Assembly (NCBI GenBank): GCA_025056865.1
Contig: JANWVO010000032.1
Location: 1-64,000, forward strand
Direction: 5' to 3'
DNA length: 64,000 nucleotides
DNA from: Bryobacteraceae bacterium
GTDB lineage: Bacteria > Acidobacteriota > Terriglobia > Bryobacterales > Bryobacteraceae
Positions 50,301-58,502 of the stretch are shown here, one piece after another. Numbering within the stretch: position 1 is the first letter of the stretch; every line of letters begins with the position of its first letter. Under the pieces are notes generated by a model. The model searched no databases, was not told where the DNA came from, and saw nothing but the letters and a program-made list of their open reading frames with translations. The position numbers and the translations under genes were made by a program.

Positions 50301-50482
50301 AGCTCAACGCTCATGCCGCGGTGGTCGATCGAGTCGGCAAAGGCGCGGAACACGGCCTCGGCTCCGTTGCCCACGCCGCAGGTGCCCATGCCGACGGCGA
50401 TGCGCGGCACCGGGGGCAGCAGTCTGGCGAGCCCCGCCTCGCGAGCCTCGTTGAAGCTGGCCAGGTCGCGGATCCGTTTCAT
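47330..50482 (-). CDS. hoxF: Hydrogenase diaphorase HoxF/NuoF fused to a GltD-type FAD/NAD(P) oxidoreductase
   Basis: The 1050-residue protein has three parts. Residues ~25-110 are a thioredoxin-fold [2Fe-2S] domain (GMGTCGVGNG, TGCFGFCAAEP). Residues ~130-570 are NuoF: FMN site RGRGGAGFQTGAKW, ICNADEGDPGAY, GAGAFVCGEETALI and the [4Fe-4S] motif ESCGKCIPC. From ~585 a complete GltD/NfnB-like module follows: cysteine clusters CENSCPLHMN and CQHPCDNRCRR, FAD loop VVGAGPTGLACAYYL, second dinucleotide loop VIGGGNAAIDSARTALRMG and YRRERKDMPA, a loop usual for NADPH-type sites. Standard HoxF lacks this module. Two flavins and several clusters in one chain suggest electron bifurcation or NADH/NADPH exchange (inference). 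The ATG overlaps hoxE. Confidence 0.92.
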   Translation of the reverse strand: MKRIRDLASFNEAREAGLARLLPPVPRIAVGMGTCGVGNGAEAVFRAFADSIDHRGMSVELVRTGCFGFCAAEPLVNIWIPGRPLVILQKVRPDDAPAILDDVAAGRVPAELALCRIDEWDHITAHIKFGSGFPEIPLWNEVPFFRGQKKIVLRNCGLINPDDIEEFLAVGGYQALYKVLIDNNPAAVIEAVKAARLRGRGGAGFQTGAKWEYLRKAKAEPKYLICNADEGDPGAYMNRNEIEGDPHSLIEGMVIGAFVTGASEGIIYVRAEYPLAVHRLRTAIQQAEEWGLLGEDILGRGFSFRLSLVEGAGAFVCGEETALIRSLEGRAGRPTPRPPYPAESGLYGKPTNINNVETWFNIAPIVLKGPAWFLETGSAKSPGTKVFSLVGKVVNTGLVEMPLGTPLKQFVYDVGGGAPNGRTVKAVQTGGPSGGCIPQEMFDTPVDYESLAQLGSIMGSGGMVVMDEDNCMVDVARYFVEFTHSESCGKCIPCRVGLDKSLHYLSRITHGKGTEEDLETLDELSRMIRDASLCGLGQTAPNPVLTTMRHFRHEFEDHIRARRCRAGVCEDLAISPCENSCPLHMNIPRYLELLKEDRLEEAFLSVVLDNPLPASTGRVCQHPCDNRCRRAGLDEAVNMRDVHRYIADSIYPSPRFEELAARVAALRRPGTGKRCAVVGAGPTGLACAYYLALLGHDVMVYDSNPGAGGMLRYALPDYRLPKDVLDREIELIRRVGVRFTFNTRVQEHITLNDLDAQYDAVFLAIGTWKENWVYLPGTELKGVMPALLFLEAVAKREETPIGRRVVVIGGGNAAIDSARTALRMGCEVTIVYRRERKDMPAIHEEVEAAEAEGAKLVFLASPHRIVGDASGRVVALEAVRTRLGEYDSSGRRRPIPTDEILRFPCDTVILAVGETVDIDFAKASGLKIRANGLLEVDRYTLETSRPKFYAGGDLITGASNVSNAMGYGKKAARNIDRMLTGEERWQSLWPEFEYAMAVPAHPSPSRRHRVRDADPLVRVKDFREATFGLTAVEAMEEACRCLRCDVRNGD

Positions 50483-51036
50483 GCGCGGCCTCCCTTCCGC
50501 ACCGCCTCCACTTCGCGCTCGAGCGTGCGCTCGTTCACATGGCCGAGGATGAGGTGGTCCACTTCGACCACCGGCGCGAGGGCGCACTGGCCGAAGCAGG
50601 CCACGGTGCGGATGGTGAACTCGCCGTCGGGCGTGGTCATGGTGAGCTTGTCCGCGCTGCCCTCGTCCTCGCCCGGCGAGAGGCCGAGCAGGAGCCGCAG
50701 CCGCTCGAGCAGGGCCTTCGAGCCGCGCGTGTGGCAGGCCGTGCCGCGGCAGATGCAGACGGTGTGCCTGCCCTGCGGCTTCAGATTGAACAGCGCGTAG
50801 AAGGTGGCGACGCTGTAGATCTGCGAGCCCGGAATGCCGGTGCGGCTGGAAAGGTAATCGAGATATTCGAGCGGGAGGAACTTTTTCGGCTGGTTCTCCT
50901 GGATCTCTTCGAGGATATTCAGCAGCATCCCCGGACGGCCGCGGTGGCGGACGATGAGGCGGTCCAGATAATCCTGCTCTTCCGCGGTGAGAGGCCCGGC
51001 GGCGGGAGCCGCGCCGGGAGAGATGGCCGGCATCAT
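50479..51036 (-). CDS. hoxE: HoxE/NuoE-type [2Fe-2S] subunit
   Basis: The 185-residue protein has the NuoE helical N-terminus (GMLLNILEEIQENQPKKFLP), IYSVATFYALFNLKPQG, and a thioredoxin-fold [2Fe-2S] domain with cysteines in VCICRGTACHTRG and VACFGQCALAPVV. It is the first gene of the operon; its stop overlaps the next ATG. HoxE is known from cyanobacterial-type and some other bidirectional hydrogenases as the fifth, diaphorase-linked subunit. The start with MM at 51036 has GGAAAGC upstream and a promoter at 51063-51091. Confidence 0.92.
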   Translation of the reverse strand: MMPAISPGAAPAAGPLTAEEQDYLDRLIVRHRGRPGMLLNILEEIQENQPKKFLPLEYLDYLSSRTGIPGSQIYSVATFYALFNLKPQGRHTVCICRGTACHTRGSKALLERLRLLLGLSPGEDEGSADKLTMTTPDGEFTIRTVACFGQCALAPVVEVDHLILGHVNERTLEREVEAVRKGGRA

Positions 51037-51062
51037 GCGGTGCTTTCCTTTCGCTCATTACC

Positions 51063-51091
51063 AGATAATCGCATCCGATTGTCGGATGCAA
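51063..51091 (-). promoter_or_regulatory. hox operon promoter with a palindromic operator in its spacer
   Basis: On the minus strand TTGCAT (51091-51086) and TTATCT (51068-51063) are exactly 17 bases apart. A perfect inverted repeat, GCATCCGA-TTG-TCGGATGC (51071-51089), fills the spacer and overlaps the -35. Such a site would let a dimeric repressor or a spacer-twisting regulator control the hydrogenase operon. The hoxE ATG lies 27 bases beyond the -10. Confidence 0.65.
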
Positions 51092-51134
51092 GGGGGTGCC
51101 CCCCGGGGACGGAACAGGACAGGGAAGAATTGTT

Positions 51135-51830
51135 TCAGCGGCCGGCGCCGCGGAGGGCGCGGATCCAGGCCTGCATGCGTTCGTAGTGGGAGCCCGGCCA
51201 GTAGAGCTGGCCGCAGCCGCGGCAGGTCCTGTACTCGCTGCACCAGAGGCGGGTCTTTGGCGGGATGCGGTCCCAGACGGACTCTTTCGCCACGGGCTCG
51301 AGGGGGGCGTTGCAGCGGAGGCAGCGCGTCAGCGGCTCGGCGCAGGGCCAGAGGCCGAGCCTAGAGGCCAGCCATTCGAGCTGGCGGCGGGGATCGTCGT
51401 GCCGCACGAGGAGGCCGTGGGAGACGGCGCGGCGCATGAGCAGCGAGCGGTCGCGGGTGAGCAGGAAGCGGCCGGAGGCCGCGGCATCGGCCAGCGAGCG
51501 GTCGTCGGCGCCCGCTTCGTAGAGCGTGTCAAAGCCGAGGATGCGAAGATATTTCGCCAGCCGTCCGAGGTGTCCGTCGAGCACGAAGCGCCAGCCTCCG
51601 TCAGGCGGGTCTTCATAGCGCCGGGGGCGCACTTCGATTTCCGCGCCGTCCCCGAGCGGAGCGGAGAGGTCCGGCGGCTCGCCGACCTCGGGATGCGGCA
51701 CGCCGAAGGTCTCGATGGCGTGCTTGATGGAGGGGCGGTCGCGGAAGCCATATTCGAGCCACGCTCCGCGCTGGCGCCGGGGCAGGAAATCGTTGAGCTC
51801 GCCGTGGAAGCGGAAGCGCGCGCGTCCCAC
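51135..51830 (-). CDS. Mut7-C family RNase-like protein (ubiquitin-like + PIN-like + Zn ribbon)
   Basis: The 231-residue protein opens with a Mut7-C ubiquitin-like domain (FRFHGELNDFLPRRQRG, residues 1-~75). It continues with the Mut7-C PIN-like RNase domain (FVLDGHLGRLAKYLRILGFDTLYEA; LLTRDRSLL) with conserved acidic residues, and ends with a zinc ribbon, CLRCNAPL and CRGCGQLYWPGSHYERM. The domain set is that of Mut7-C proteins of unknown cellular target. The GTG at 51830 follows a TAATTT hexamer by exactly six bases. It lies upstream of the hox promoter in the same direction, 44 bases from it. Confidence 0.87.
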   Translation of the reverse strand: MGRARFRFHGELNDFLPRRQRGAWLEYGFRDRPSIKHAIETFGVPHPEVGEPPDLSAPLGDGAEIEVRPRRYEDPPDGGWRFVLDGHLGRLAKYLRILGFDTLYEAGADDRSLADAAASGRFLLTRDRSLLMRRAVSHGLLVRHDDPRRQLEWLASRLGLWPCAEPLTRCLRCNAPLEPVAKESVWDRIPPKTRLWCSEYRTCRGCGQLYWPGSHYERMQAWIRALRGAGR

Positions 51831-51906
51831 GCCTTCAAATTAGCGCCGGCGTGTCCGCGGGAAAAGCGGCTGCCGATCCATTACGATAGGAGGCAAGGAC
51901 TCCCTT

Positions 51907-54660
51907 ATGAGCATGAGCGCATCCACTGTCCGCACCCGGTTTGCGTGCCTGCTGGCTGCGGTTCTTCTTGCGTCCGCCTGCTTCCCTGCGGCGGCGCAGA
52001 GCGGCGCGCCGAGGAAAGTGACGTCGGTGGAAGGCATCACCGAATACCGGCTTGACAACGGCCTGCGTGTGCTGCTGTTCCCGGATCCGACGAAATCCAC
52101 CATTACGGTGAACGTGACCTACATGGTCGGTTCGCGCCATGAGGATTACGGCGAGACGGGCATGGCGCACCTGCTGGAGCACCTGCTGTTCATGGGCTCG
52201 AAGAACCATCCGGACATCAAGAAAGAGTTGCAGGACCGCGGCGCGCGCCCGAACGGGACGACGTGGTACGACCGGACGAACTATTTCGAGACGTTCGCCG
52301 CCACGGAGGACAATCTCGCATGGGCGCTGTCGATGGAAGCCGACCGCATGGTGAACAGCTTCGTGGCGAAGAAGGATCTCGACAGCGAGATGACGGTGGT
52401 GCGCAACGAGATGGAAGCGGGCGAGAACGCGCCGCAGCGCGTGCTGCTGCAACGGGTGCTTGCCACGGCGTTCGAGTGGCACAACTACGGCAAGCTGACC
52501 ATCGGCGCGCGCAGCGACGTCGAGCGCGTCCCGATTGAAAGGCTCCAGGCGTTCTACCGCCACTTCTACCAGCCGGACAATGCGCTGCTGGTGGTGGCCG
52601 GGAAGTTCGATGAGCAGAAGGCGCTGGCGCTGATCCAGAAGACGTTCGGGGCCATTCCGAAGCCGCAGCGGCAGCTCCGGCGCACCTACACGGTGGAGCC
52701 GGCGCAGGACGGCGAGCGGCAGGTGGTGGTGCGGCGCGTGGGCGACGTGCAGTACGTGGGCGCGGCGTGGCACATCCCGCCCGGCTCGCACGAGGAGTTT
52801 CCGGCCATCGAAATGGCCGTGGCGATCCTTGGGGACCAGCCTTCGGGGAGGCTCTACAAGGCGCTGGTGGAGACGAAGAAGGCGGCGACGGTGAGCATGA
52901 ACGCCTTCCAGCTCCACGACCCGGGCTTTGCCTATGCGTCGGCGAGCGTGCGGATGGACAGCCCGCTGGAGGATGCGCGCAAGGCGCTGCTCGACACGAT
53001 CGCCGAGATCCGTTCGAAGCCGTTCACGAAGGACGAGCTTGAGCGGCAGCGGACGCGCTGGCTGAAGAATTTCGAGCTTCAGATGAACGACCCGCAGGAC
53101 GTCGCGCTCGAGCTGAGCGAGTGGCAGGCGATGGGCGACTGGCGGCTGATGTTCCTCCAGCGCGACCGGATTGAAAAGGTCACGCTCGAGCAGGTGCAGA
53201 AGGCCGCAGAGAAGTACTTCATCCCCTCCAACTGCACTGTGGGCCTGTTCATCCCCGAGAAGGAGCCGGTTCGCGTTCAGCCGCCCGAGCCGCCGGACGT
53301 GCAGAAGCTGGTGGAAGGCTACACGGGGCGCGCCGTCGTGAGCCAGGGAGAAGCGTTCGAGGCCACGCCCGCCAACATCGACCGCCGCACGATCCGCGGC
53401 GAGATCGGCGGCGGGCTGAAGCTGGCGCTGCTGCCGAAGAAGACGCGCGGCAGCCAGGTGACGGCGGTGCTCAGCCTGCATTTCGGCGATGAGAACAATC
53501 TGCGGGACAAGGTATTCATCGGCGGGCTGGCGGGCCAGATGCTGATGCGCGGGACGACGAAGAAGACGCGCCAGCAGATCCGCGACGAGATCGACCGCAT
53601 CAAGGCGCAGATCAACGTCGGCGGCAACGCCAGCGGCGCCTCGGCGCGCATCACGACGACGCGCGAGAATCTGCCCGCCGCCATCGATCTCGTCTTCGAG
53701 ATGCTGAAGGAGTCCGCGTTTCCGGAGAATGAGTTCGACCAGTTGAAACGGCAGGTGCTCGCGTCGCTGGAGTCGGCGAAAAGCCAGCCGCAGACCATCG
53801 CCTCGGTGGCGCTTCAGCGCCATCTGATGCCGTGGCCCAAGGGCGATATCCGCTCCACGCCGACGATCGAGGAGCAGATTGAAGGCATTCAGGCGGCCAC
53901 GCTCGACCAGGTGAAGGAGTTCTACGCGCAGTACTATGGCCTGGCCGAGGCCGAGCTTGCCATCATCGGCGATTTCGATCCCGAGGCGGTCCAGCAGCAG
54001 GTGGCCCGGCACGTGCGCGACTGGAAGAGCCGCCAGAACTACGCGCGCGTGCTGCGGCGGTTCAAGCCGGTCCAGCCCGCTGCGGGAGCGTTCGAGACGC
54101 CGGACAAGGCCAATGCGATGTGGATGGCTGGCGCCGCCCTGAAGCTGAAGGACACCGATCCGGACTATCCGGCGTTGATCTTCGGCAATTATCTGCTCGG
54201 CCAGGGCATGAATTCGCGCCTGTTCGCGCGCATCCGCAACAAGGAAGGGCTGAGCTACGGGGTGGGTTCGCAGGTGATCGCCGATTCCGACGGCGATCAC
54301 GCGCTGTTCATTGCGTTCGCCATCTGCGCCCCGGAGAATGCTCCCAAGGTGGAAGCATCGTTCCGGGACGAAATGAGGAAGGTGCTCACCGAAGGCTTCA
54401 CGGCGGAGGAGATCGAAGCTGGCAAGAAGAGCTGGCTGCAAAGCCGGCAGGTGAGCCGCGAAAACGACGACGAGCTGGTGCAGCGCCTCGTGAGCCGGAC
54501 CTACGAACGGCGCACGATGGCCTTCGACGCCGAGCTGGAGGAGAAGGTGAAGGCGCTCACGCCCGAGCAGGTGCGCGCGGCGATGGCGAAGCATCTCGAT
54601 CCGGCGGGGCTGACTTACATGCGCGCCGGCGACTTCCGGAAGGTGAACGTAACCTGGTGA
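51907..54660 (+). CDS. Secreted M16 zinc metallopeptidase (pitrilysin family, two-half form)
   Basis: The 917-residue protein has a signal sequence (TRFACLLAAVLLASACFPAAAQ, possibly a lipoprotein at Cys25). It has an active N-terminal half with the inverted zinc motif HLLEH (His88, Glu91, His92) and the downstream Glu region DSEMTVVRNEMEAGENAP, and a C-terminal inactive half from ~450. Both halves have the M16 C-domain phrases LGDQPSGRLYKALV and LGQGMNSRLFARIRNKEGLSYGV. It degrades peptides in the envelope. AGGAGG lies 14-20 bases before the ATG, so the second Met codon (51913) may be the true start. The next gene overlaps as GTGA. Confidence 0.92.
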   Translation: MSMSASTVRTRFACLLAAVLLASACFPAAAQSGAPRKVTSVEGITEYRLDNGLRVLLFPDPTKSTITVNVTYMVGSRHEDYGETGMAHLLEHLLFMGSKNHPDIKKELQDRGARPNGTTWYDRTNYFETFAATEDNLAWALSMEADRMVNSFVAKKDLDSEMTVVRNEMEAGENAPQRVLLQRVLATAFEWHNYGKLTIGARSDVERVPIERLQAFYRHFYQPDNALLVVAGKFDEQKALALIQKTFGAIPKPQRQLRRTYTVEPAQDGERQVVVRRVGDVQYVGAAWHIPPGSHEEFPAIEMAVAILGDQPSGRLYKALVETKKAATVSMNAFQLHDPGFAYASASVRMDSPLEDARKALLDTIAEIRSKPFTKDELERQRTRWLKNFELQMNDPQDVALELSEWQAMGDWRLMFLQRDRIEKVTLEQVQKAAEKYFIPSNCTVGLFIPEKEPVRVQPPEPPDVQKLVEGYTGRAVVSQGEAFEATPANIDRRTIRGEIGGGLKLALLPKKTRGSQVTAVLSLHFGDENNLRDKVFIGGLAGQMLMRGTTKKTRQQIRDEIDRIKAQINVGGNASGASARITTTRENLPAAIDLVFEMLKESAFPENEFDQLKRQVLASLESAKSQPQTIASVALQRHLMPWPKGDIRSTPTIEEQIEGIQAATLDQVKEFYAQYYGLAEAELAIIGDFDPEAVQQQVARHVRDWKSRQNYARVLRRFKPVQPAAGAFETPDKANAMWMAGAALKLKDTDPDYPALIFGNYLLGQGMNSRLFARIRNKEGLSYGVGSQVIADSDGDHALFIAFAICAPENAPKVEASFRDEMRKVLTEGFTAEEIEAGKKSWLQSRQVSRENDDELVQRLVSRTYERRTMAFDAELEEKVKALTPEQVRAAMAKHLDPAGLTYMRAGDFRKVNVTW

Positions 54661-55172
54661 TCACGGACCTGGTCCAGATCCGGCGTCTTGGAGAACACAA
54701 GCGGGGCGAGAACGAGCGCTTCCGCCGCCACCTGAAGACCTACCGGTATGTGGAGCGGCGGCTCCGCCAGATCGCGGAGGAAGTGGAGGCGCAGGTCGAC
54801 TGCCTGGCCTGCGCCAACTGCTGCAAGGTGGCCACGGCGAGGCTGCTGGAGCGCGATGTGGAGCGGCTGGCGAAGCATTTCCGGATGAGCGTGGAGAAAT
54901 TCAAGCGCGAATACACGGAAGAGAGCCCGGAAGAAGGCCTGATTTTGCGGCGCGATCCGGAAAAAGGCTGCGTATTTCTGTCCGGCACGGAGTGCACGGT
55001 GTACGACGTGCGGCCGGCAGCCTGCGTCGATTTTCCGCACATGGTGCGCGGGGCCGGTTCCATTCCTTCGCGCATGTGGCAGTTCATCGACCGCGCCTGT
55101 TACTGCCCGATCGTTTACAACACGCTGGAAGCCTGGAAGGAGGAGACGGGGTTTTCGCCGTCGCCGCGATAA
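54657..55172 (+). CDS. YkgJ-type cysteine-cluster protein (Fe/Zn-chelating domain)
   Basis: The 171-residue protein has the CxxCxxCC cluster typical of YkgJ domains (DCLACANCCKVA), then GTECTVYDVRPAACVDFPHMV and ACYCPIVYNTLEAW, giving eight conserved-looking cysteines that bind zinc or an iron-sulfur cluster. The biochemical role of the family is unknown. The GTG start overlaps the stop of the M16 peptidase gene, so translation is coupled. Confidence 0.85.
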   Translation: MITDLVQIRRLGEHKRGENERFRRHLKTYRYVERRLRQIAEEVEAQVDCLACANCCKVATARLLERDVERLAKHFRMSVEKFKREYTEESPEEGLILRRDPEKGCVFLSGTECTVYDVRPAACVDFPHMVRGAGSIPSRMWQFIDRACYCPIVYNTLEAWKEETGFSPSPR

Positions 55173-55266
55173 GGAACGGCCCTTTGCGGCGAGGAGCAAG
55201 GGGAGCGCATCCGGAATGCGGGCCGGCGGAACCGGGCGATGCGGGCGGCTCCCGCGGATGCGAGGC

Positions 55267-56259
55267 TCAGGGCAGCCGTTCCGTGAGCGTCACCGGCTCG
55301 CTGAGCCGGAAGGTAAGCCGCGTTTCGCTGGGCAGCTCGGCGTGCTTGCCGCGTGTCGCCATGGCCCCGCCGGCTCCGGCCGCGCCGCCGATGGCCCCGC
55401 CGATGGCCGCTCCTTTGCCGCCGCCTAGGATGGCTCCGAGCGCGGCGCCGATGCCGGCGGCGACGCCCGCTTTGGCCACGTCGCTCCGGACGCCGCTTTC
55501 GGCTTCATGACGGAAGCTTTCCGTGCGGATCTCGGCCTTCTGCCCGTCGCTGGTGTTCAGCTCGACCAGTTGCAGGGTGAGCGCCGCGCGGCCCCTGACG
55601 CGGCCCGGCTCCAGGGCCTCCACGATGCGTCCGCGGACAAGCGCGCCGCGCTCGGCGATGACGAGGCCCTCCACGATGAGCGGCGCGTCGAGGGTCGCAA
55701 CGAAGGAATCGTCGGTGGAGTGGCGTTCGGTGCTGAGCGCATCCCGCAGGCGCACCGGGATGAGCGTGCCGGCGGGGATCGTGACGGTGCGCGGCTCGCG
55801 CTTCGGCGCGGGCCTGGCCGTCTGGGAAGGCTCCGGCGTGGGTTTGGGCTCGGGCGCGGGCTCGGCCGCGGCAGGCGCGGGCCGCGCCTCCGGAGGCGGC
55901 GCGGGCACAGGCGGCGGAACGATGATCACATCATTCTGCGGCCTGGCCTGAGCCATTTCGGACGCGGGACGCGGGGCAGCCGGCTTCTGGACCGGCCGCG
56001 CCGGCGGGCGCACGGCAGGCTCCCGCTTCCGGGCTTCGGCGGGCTTTGCCGGAGCTGCGGAAACGGATTCGGGCGCCGACGCTGCGGGCGTGGAGGGCGG
56101 CGGCCCGGGGACGGCACCCGGGGGCGCGGCAGCCGGGGAAGCCGCCACGAAGGGCGCAGGCTCCGGCGGGGCCGCTGTCCGGTCTCTCAGGCCGATGTAG
56201 ACGGCGGTGCCAGCCACGATGCCTCCGGCCAGGAACGCGAGGGCCGCTTTCTGCCACAT
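55267..56259 (-). CDS. Membrane-anchored protein with Pro/Ala-rich spacer and glycine-zipper domain
   Basis: The 330-residue product has an N-terminal membrane anchor (WQKAALAFLAGGIVAGTAVYI), a ~130-residue proline/alanine-rich spacer that could cross the periplasm, and a C-terminal domain starting VTIPAGTLIPVRLRDALST. That domain contains ERGALVRGRIVEALEP and a glycine zipper (GAALGAILGGGKGAAIGGA) and ends in RLTFRLSEPV. The C-terminal domain is clearly related to the protein at 43306-43917. The long spacer resembles TonB-type linkers, but no TonB C-terminal motif is seen. Location is probably periplasm-spanning; function unknown. Confidence 0.65.
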   Translation of the reverse strand: MWQKAALAFLAGGIVAGTAVYIGLRDRTAAPPEPAPFVAASPAAAPPGAVPGPPPSTPAASAPESVSAAPAKPAEARKREPAVRPPARPVQKPAAPRPASEMAQARPQNDVIIVPPPVPAPPPEARPAPAAAEPAPEPKPTPEPSQTARPAPKREPRTVTIPAGTLIPVRLRDALSTERHSTDDSFVATLDAPLIVEGLVIAERGALVRGRIVEALEPGRVRGRAALTLQLVELNTSDGQKAEIRTESFRHEAESGVRSDVAKAGVAAGIGAALGAILGGGKGAAIGGAIGGAAGAGGAMATRGKHAELPSETRLTFRLSEPVTLTERLP

Positions 56260-56329
56260 ACTGCTGATCCTCGCCCCTCTTGGACGCGCCCGCAACCGGG
56301 CCTGTTTCGGGGAAGAGACGGGGCGCGGG

Positions 56330-56335
56330 TAAAAT
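56330..56335 (+). promoter_or_regulatory. -10 element before the dus gene
   Basis: TAAAAT lies eight bases before the ATG at 56344. With a standard start distance the transcript would begin at or one or two bases from the start codon, so it is probably leaderless. Confidence 0.55.
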
Positions 56336-56343
56336 GGAATTGC

Positions 56344-57387
56344 ATGGTGGCATTTCCCGCGGAGTTGAGGATCGGCCCCGTTGTCATCCAGCCGGCCACG
56401 GTGCTGGCTCCGATGGCGGGCGTGACAGACACCGTCTTCCGGCGGCTGATCCGCGCCCAGGGCGGTTGCGGACTGCTGATGACGGAGTTCACCAGCTCGC
56501 ACGGGGTGGTCGCCACGCGCCGCCACCCGAACCGCAGGCGGCTCCAGAGCTTCCACTATCTATACTTCGAGCCGGACGAGCACCCGATCACGGCGCAACT
56601 GTTCGGCGCCGACCCGGAAGTGCTGGCCGAAGCCGCGCGGATCTGCGAGGACTCGGGCTTCGACGCGGTGGACATCAACTTCGGGTGCCCGGTGAAGAAG
56701 GTGGTGCGCTGCAACGGCGGCAGCGGCCTGCTGCGCGACCTGCCGCTGATCGAGCGGATCCTGAAGACCGTCCGGGCGGCCATCCGCATTCCTTTGACGA
56801 TCAAGACCCGCGCCGGGTGGAACGATCAGCAGCTCGTCCACGTGCAGGTGGCGAAGCTGGCGGAAGACTGCGGCCTGAATGCGATTGCGCTGCACCCGCG
56901 GACGCGCGAGCAGGGCTACAGCGGGCGCGCCGACTGGACGCGCATCGCCGAAGTGAAGGCGGCGGTGAAGATCCCGGTGATCGGCAACGGCGATATCGTG
57001 ACGCCGGAGGATGCCGTGCGCATGGTGGCGGAAACGGGCTGCGACGCGGTGATGATCGGCCGCGCCGCGGCGTCCAACCCGTGGATCTTCCGCCAGATTG
57101 CCGAGTACCTGGCGACGGGCAGCTACTTCCGGCCCACGGAAGAGGACCGTTGGCGCATCATGCACACGTACTACTCGATGCTGATCGAGCACGAGAGCCT
57201 CGACACGGTGGGCAAGATGAAGCAGTTCGCCACGTATTTCACGCACGGCGTTCGCAACGGTTCGAAGCTGCGGACGGCGATTTACCATGCCCGCGAAGCG
57301 CGCGAAATCCTCGACCTCGTCGACCGCTTCTTTGAAGCGGAGCTCCGGCGCGGCGAAGCGGCCGAAGAAGCCGTCCCCGCCGCCTGA
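56344..57387 (+). CDS. dus: tRNA-dihydrouridine synthase
   Basis: The 347-residue FMN enzyme reduces uridines in the tRNA D-loop. The N-terminal TIM barrel shows [16 protein letters not shown], the catalytic-cysteine region [36 protein letters not shown] and [13 protein letters not shown], and the C-terminal helical RNA-binding part is complete. It heads a run dus-rnhA-nadD-metH; rnhA starts seven bases after its stop. No ribosome site is seen; see the -10 element close to the ATG. The paralogue type (DusA/B/C) is not assigned; sequence order is DusB-like. Confidence 0.92.
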   Translation: MVAFPAELRIGPVVIQPATVLAPMAGVTDTVFRRLIRAQGGCGLLMTEFTSSHGVVATRRHPNRRRLQSFHYLYFEPDEHPITAQLFGADPEVLAEAARICEDSGFDAVDINFGCPVKKVVRCNGGSGLLRDLPLIERILKTVRAAIRIPLTIKTRAGWNDQQLVHVQVAKLAEDCGLNAIALHPRTREQGYSGRADWTRIAEVKAAVKIPVIGNGDIVTPEDAVRMVAETGCDAVMIGRAAASNPWIFRQIAEYLATGSYFRPTEEDRWRIMHTYYSMLIEHESLDTVGKMKQFATYFTHGVRNGSKLRTAIYHAREAREILDLVDRFFEAELRRGEAAEEAVPAA

Positions 57388-57394
57388 GGGCCCG

Positions 57395-57850
57395 ATGAAG
57401 AAGGTCATCGCGGTCACCGACGGAAGCTGCCTGGGCAATCCGGGGCCGGGCGGATGGGCCTACATCCTGCGCTACGGCCCACACACGCGGGAGGCGAGCG
57501 GAGGCGAGGCGCACACCACCAACAACCGCATGGAGCTGACTGCGGCGCTGAAGGCGCTGGAGGCGCTGCGCGAGCCGTGCGAGGTGGAGATGGTGACCGA
57601 CTCGCAGTACCTCAAGAACGGCATCCAGAGCTGGATGGCGCGCTGGAAGCGCAACGGGTGGAAGACGGCCGACCGCAAGCCGGTTCTCAACCAGGACCTG
57701 TGGCAGGCGCTCGATGCGGCGCTTCAGCGGCACCGCGTGCACTGGGTGTGGACGAAGGGGCATGCGGAGCATGAGGACAACAACCGCTGCGACGAGCTGG
57801 CCCGCGCCGCGGCGGCGAGGCAACGAAGCCGCGCCGCAGGCACTGCGTGA
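57395..57850 (+). CDS. rnhA: Ribonuclease HI
   Basis: The 151-residue enzyme cuts RNA in RNA-DNA hybrids. The catalytic carboxylates are in [35 protein letters not shown] and [12 protein letters not shown], and the distal Asp/His region is [19 protein letters not shown]. It has the basic-protrusion segment [16 protein letters not shown] of the E. coli type. GAGGG lies just before the ATG. Its 3' end is next to nadD, which may have its own promoter. Confidence 0.95.
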   Translation: MKKVIAVTDGSCLGNPGPGGWAYILRYGPHTREASGGEAHTTNNRMELTAALKALEALREPCEVEMVTDSQYLKNGIQSWMARWKRNGWKTADRKPVLNQDLWQALDAALQRHRVHWVWTKGHAEHEDNNRCDELARAAAARQRSRAAGTA

Positions 57851-57882
57851 CAGCCGCGCGACGGCTCCGCTACCATAGCGTT

Positions 57883-58485
57883 TTGCGGCTCGCGGTCTTT
57901 GGCGGCACTTTCGATCCCATCCACATGGCGCACACGCGTGTCGCCCGCGAGGCTGCCGACCGCTTCGCTCTGGACCGGGTCCTTTTCGTGCCCGCGGCGC
58001 ATCCGCCGCACAAGCCCGCCGGGCAGACAACGCCCTTCGAGCATCGCTACCACATGGTGGAGCTCGCCTGCCGGGAAGATCCGCGCTTCGAAGCCTCGCG
58101 CCTGGAAGAAGGGCAGGAGAAGAGCTACACGATTCATACGCTGGAGAGGCTGAAGCGCACGCTGGCCCCGGACGACGAGCTGTTCTTCCTGATAGGGGCG
58201 GACGCCTTCGCGGAAATCGGAAGCTGGCACCGCAGCCGGGACGTGATCGCGATGGTGGATTTCATTGTCGTTTCGCGCCCCGGCTACGAGCTTTGCATTC
58301 CGGAAGGCGCGCGGGTGCACCGGCTGGAGACGCTGGCGCTGCCGCTGTCCTCGTCGGAGATCCGGCGGCAGCTTGAAAGCACGGGCGAGGCCGAGGGGCT
58401 GCATCCGGAGGTGCTCGCCTACATCCGGCGCCACGGACTGTACCGCCAGGCAGGCCCCGGCACGCGCTCCATTACGATGGAATAA
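57883..58485 (+). CDS. nadD: Nicotinate-nucleotide adenylyltransferase
   Basis: The 200-residue enzyme makes deamido-NAD in the NAD pathway. The nucleotidyltransferase motif is RLAVFGGTFDPIHMAHTRVA, with PAAHPPHKPAG, FFLIGADAFAEIGSWHR and the ISTE-like LSSSEIRR motif. The start is uncertain. A TTG at 57883 lies exactly six bases after TACCAT (57871-57876) and gives the family's normal N-terminus. A GTG at 57847 overlapping the rnhA stop would add 12 residues and couple translation. I favour the TTG with a leaderless message. Confidence 0.88.
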   Translation: MRLAVFGGTFDPIHMAHTRVAREAADRFALDRVLFVPAAHPPHKPAGQTTPFEHRYHMVELACREDPRFEASRLEEGQEKSYTIHTLERLKRTLAPDDELFFLIGADAFAEIGSWHRSRDVIAMVDFIVVSRPGYELCIPEGARVHRLETLALPLSSSEIRRQLESTGEAEGLHPEVLAYIRRHGLYRQAGPGTRSITME

Positions 58486-58502
58486 GCACGGTCTCGCGCG
58501 AC

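Noticed and set aside
47459-50800. An 1113-codon plus-strand frame opposite hoxF, and an 1011-codon one at 12534-15569 opposite the chimera
   Set aside because: Both mirror the codon bias of the real gene on the other strand and have no recognisable motif or ribosome site.
58400-58502. A cobalamin riboswitch before metH
   Set aside because: metH begins 17 bases after nadD, leaving no room, and no B12-box is visible in the nadD end.
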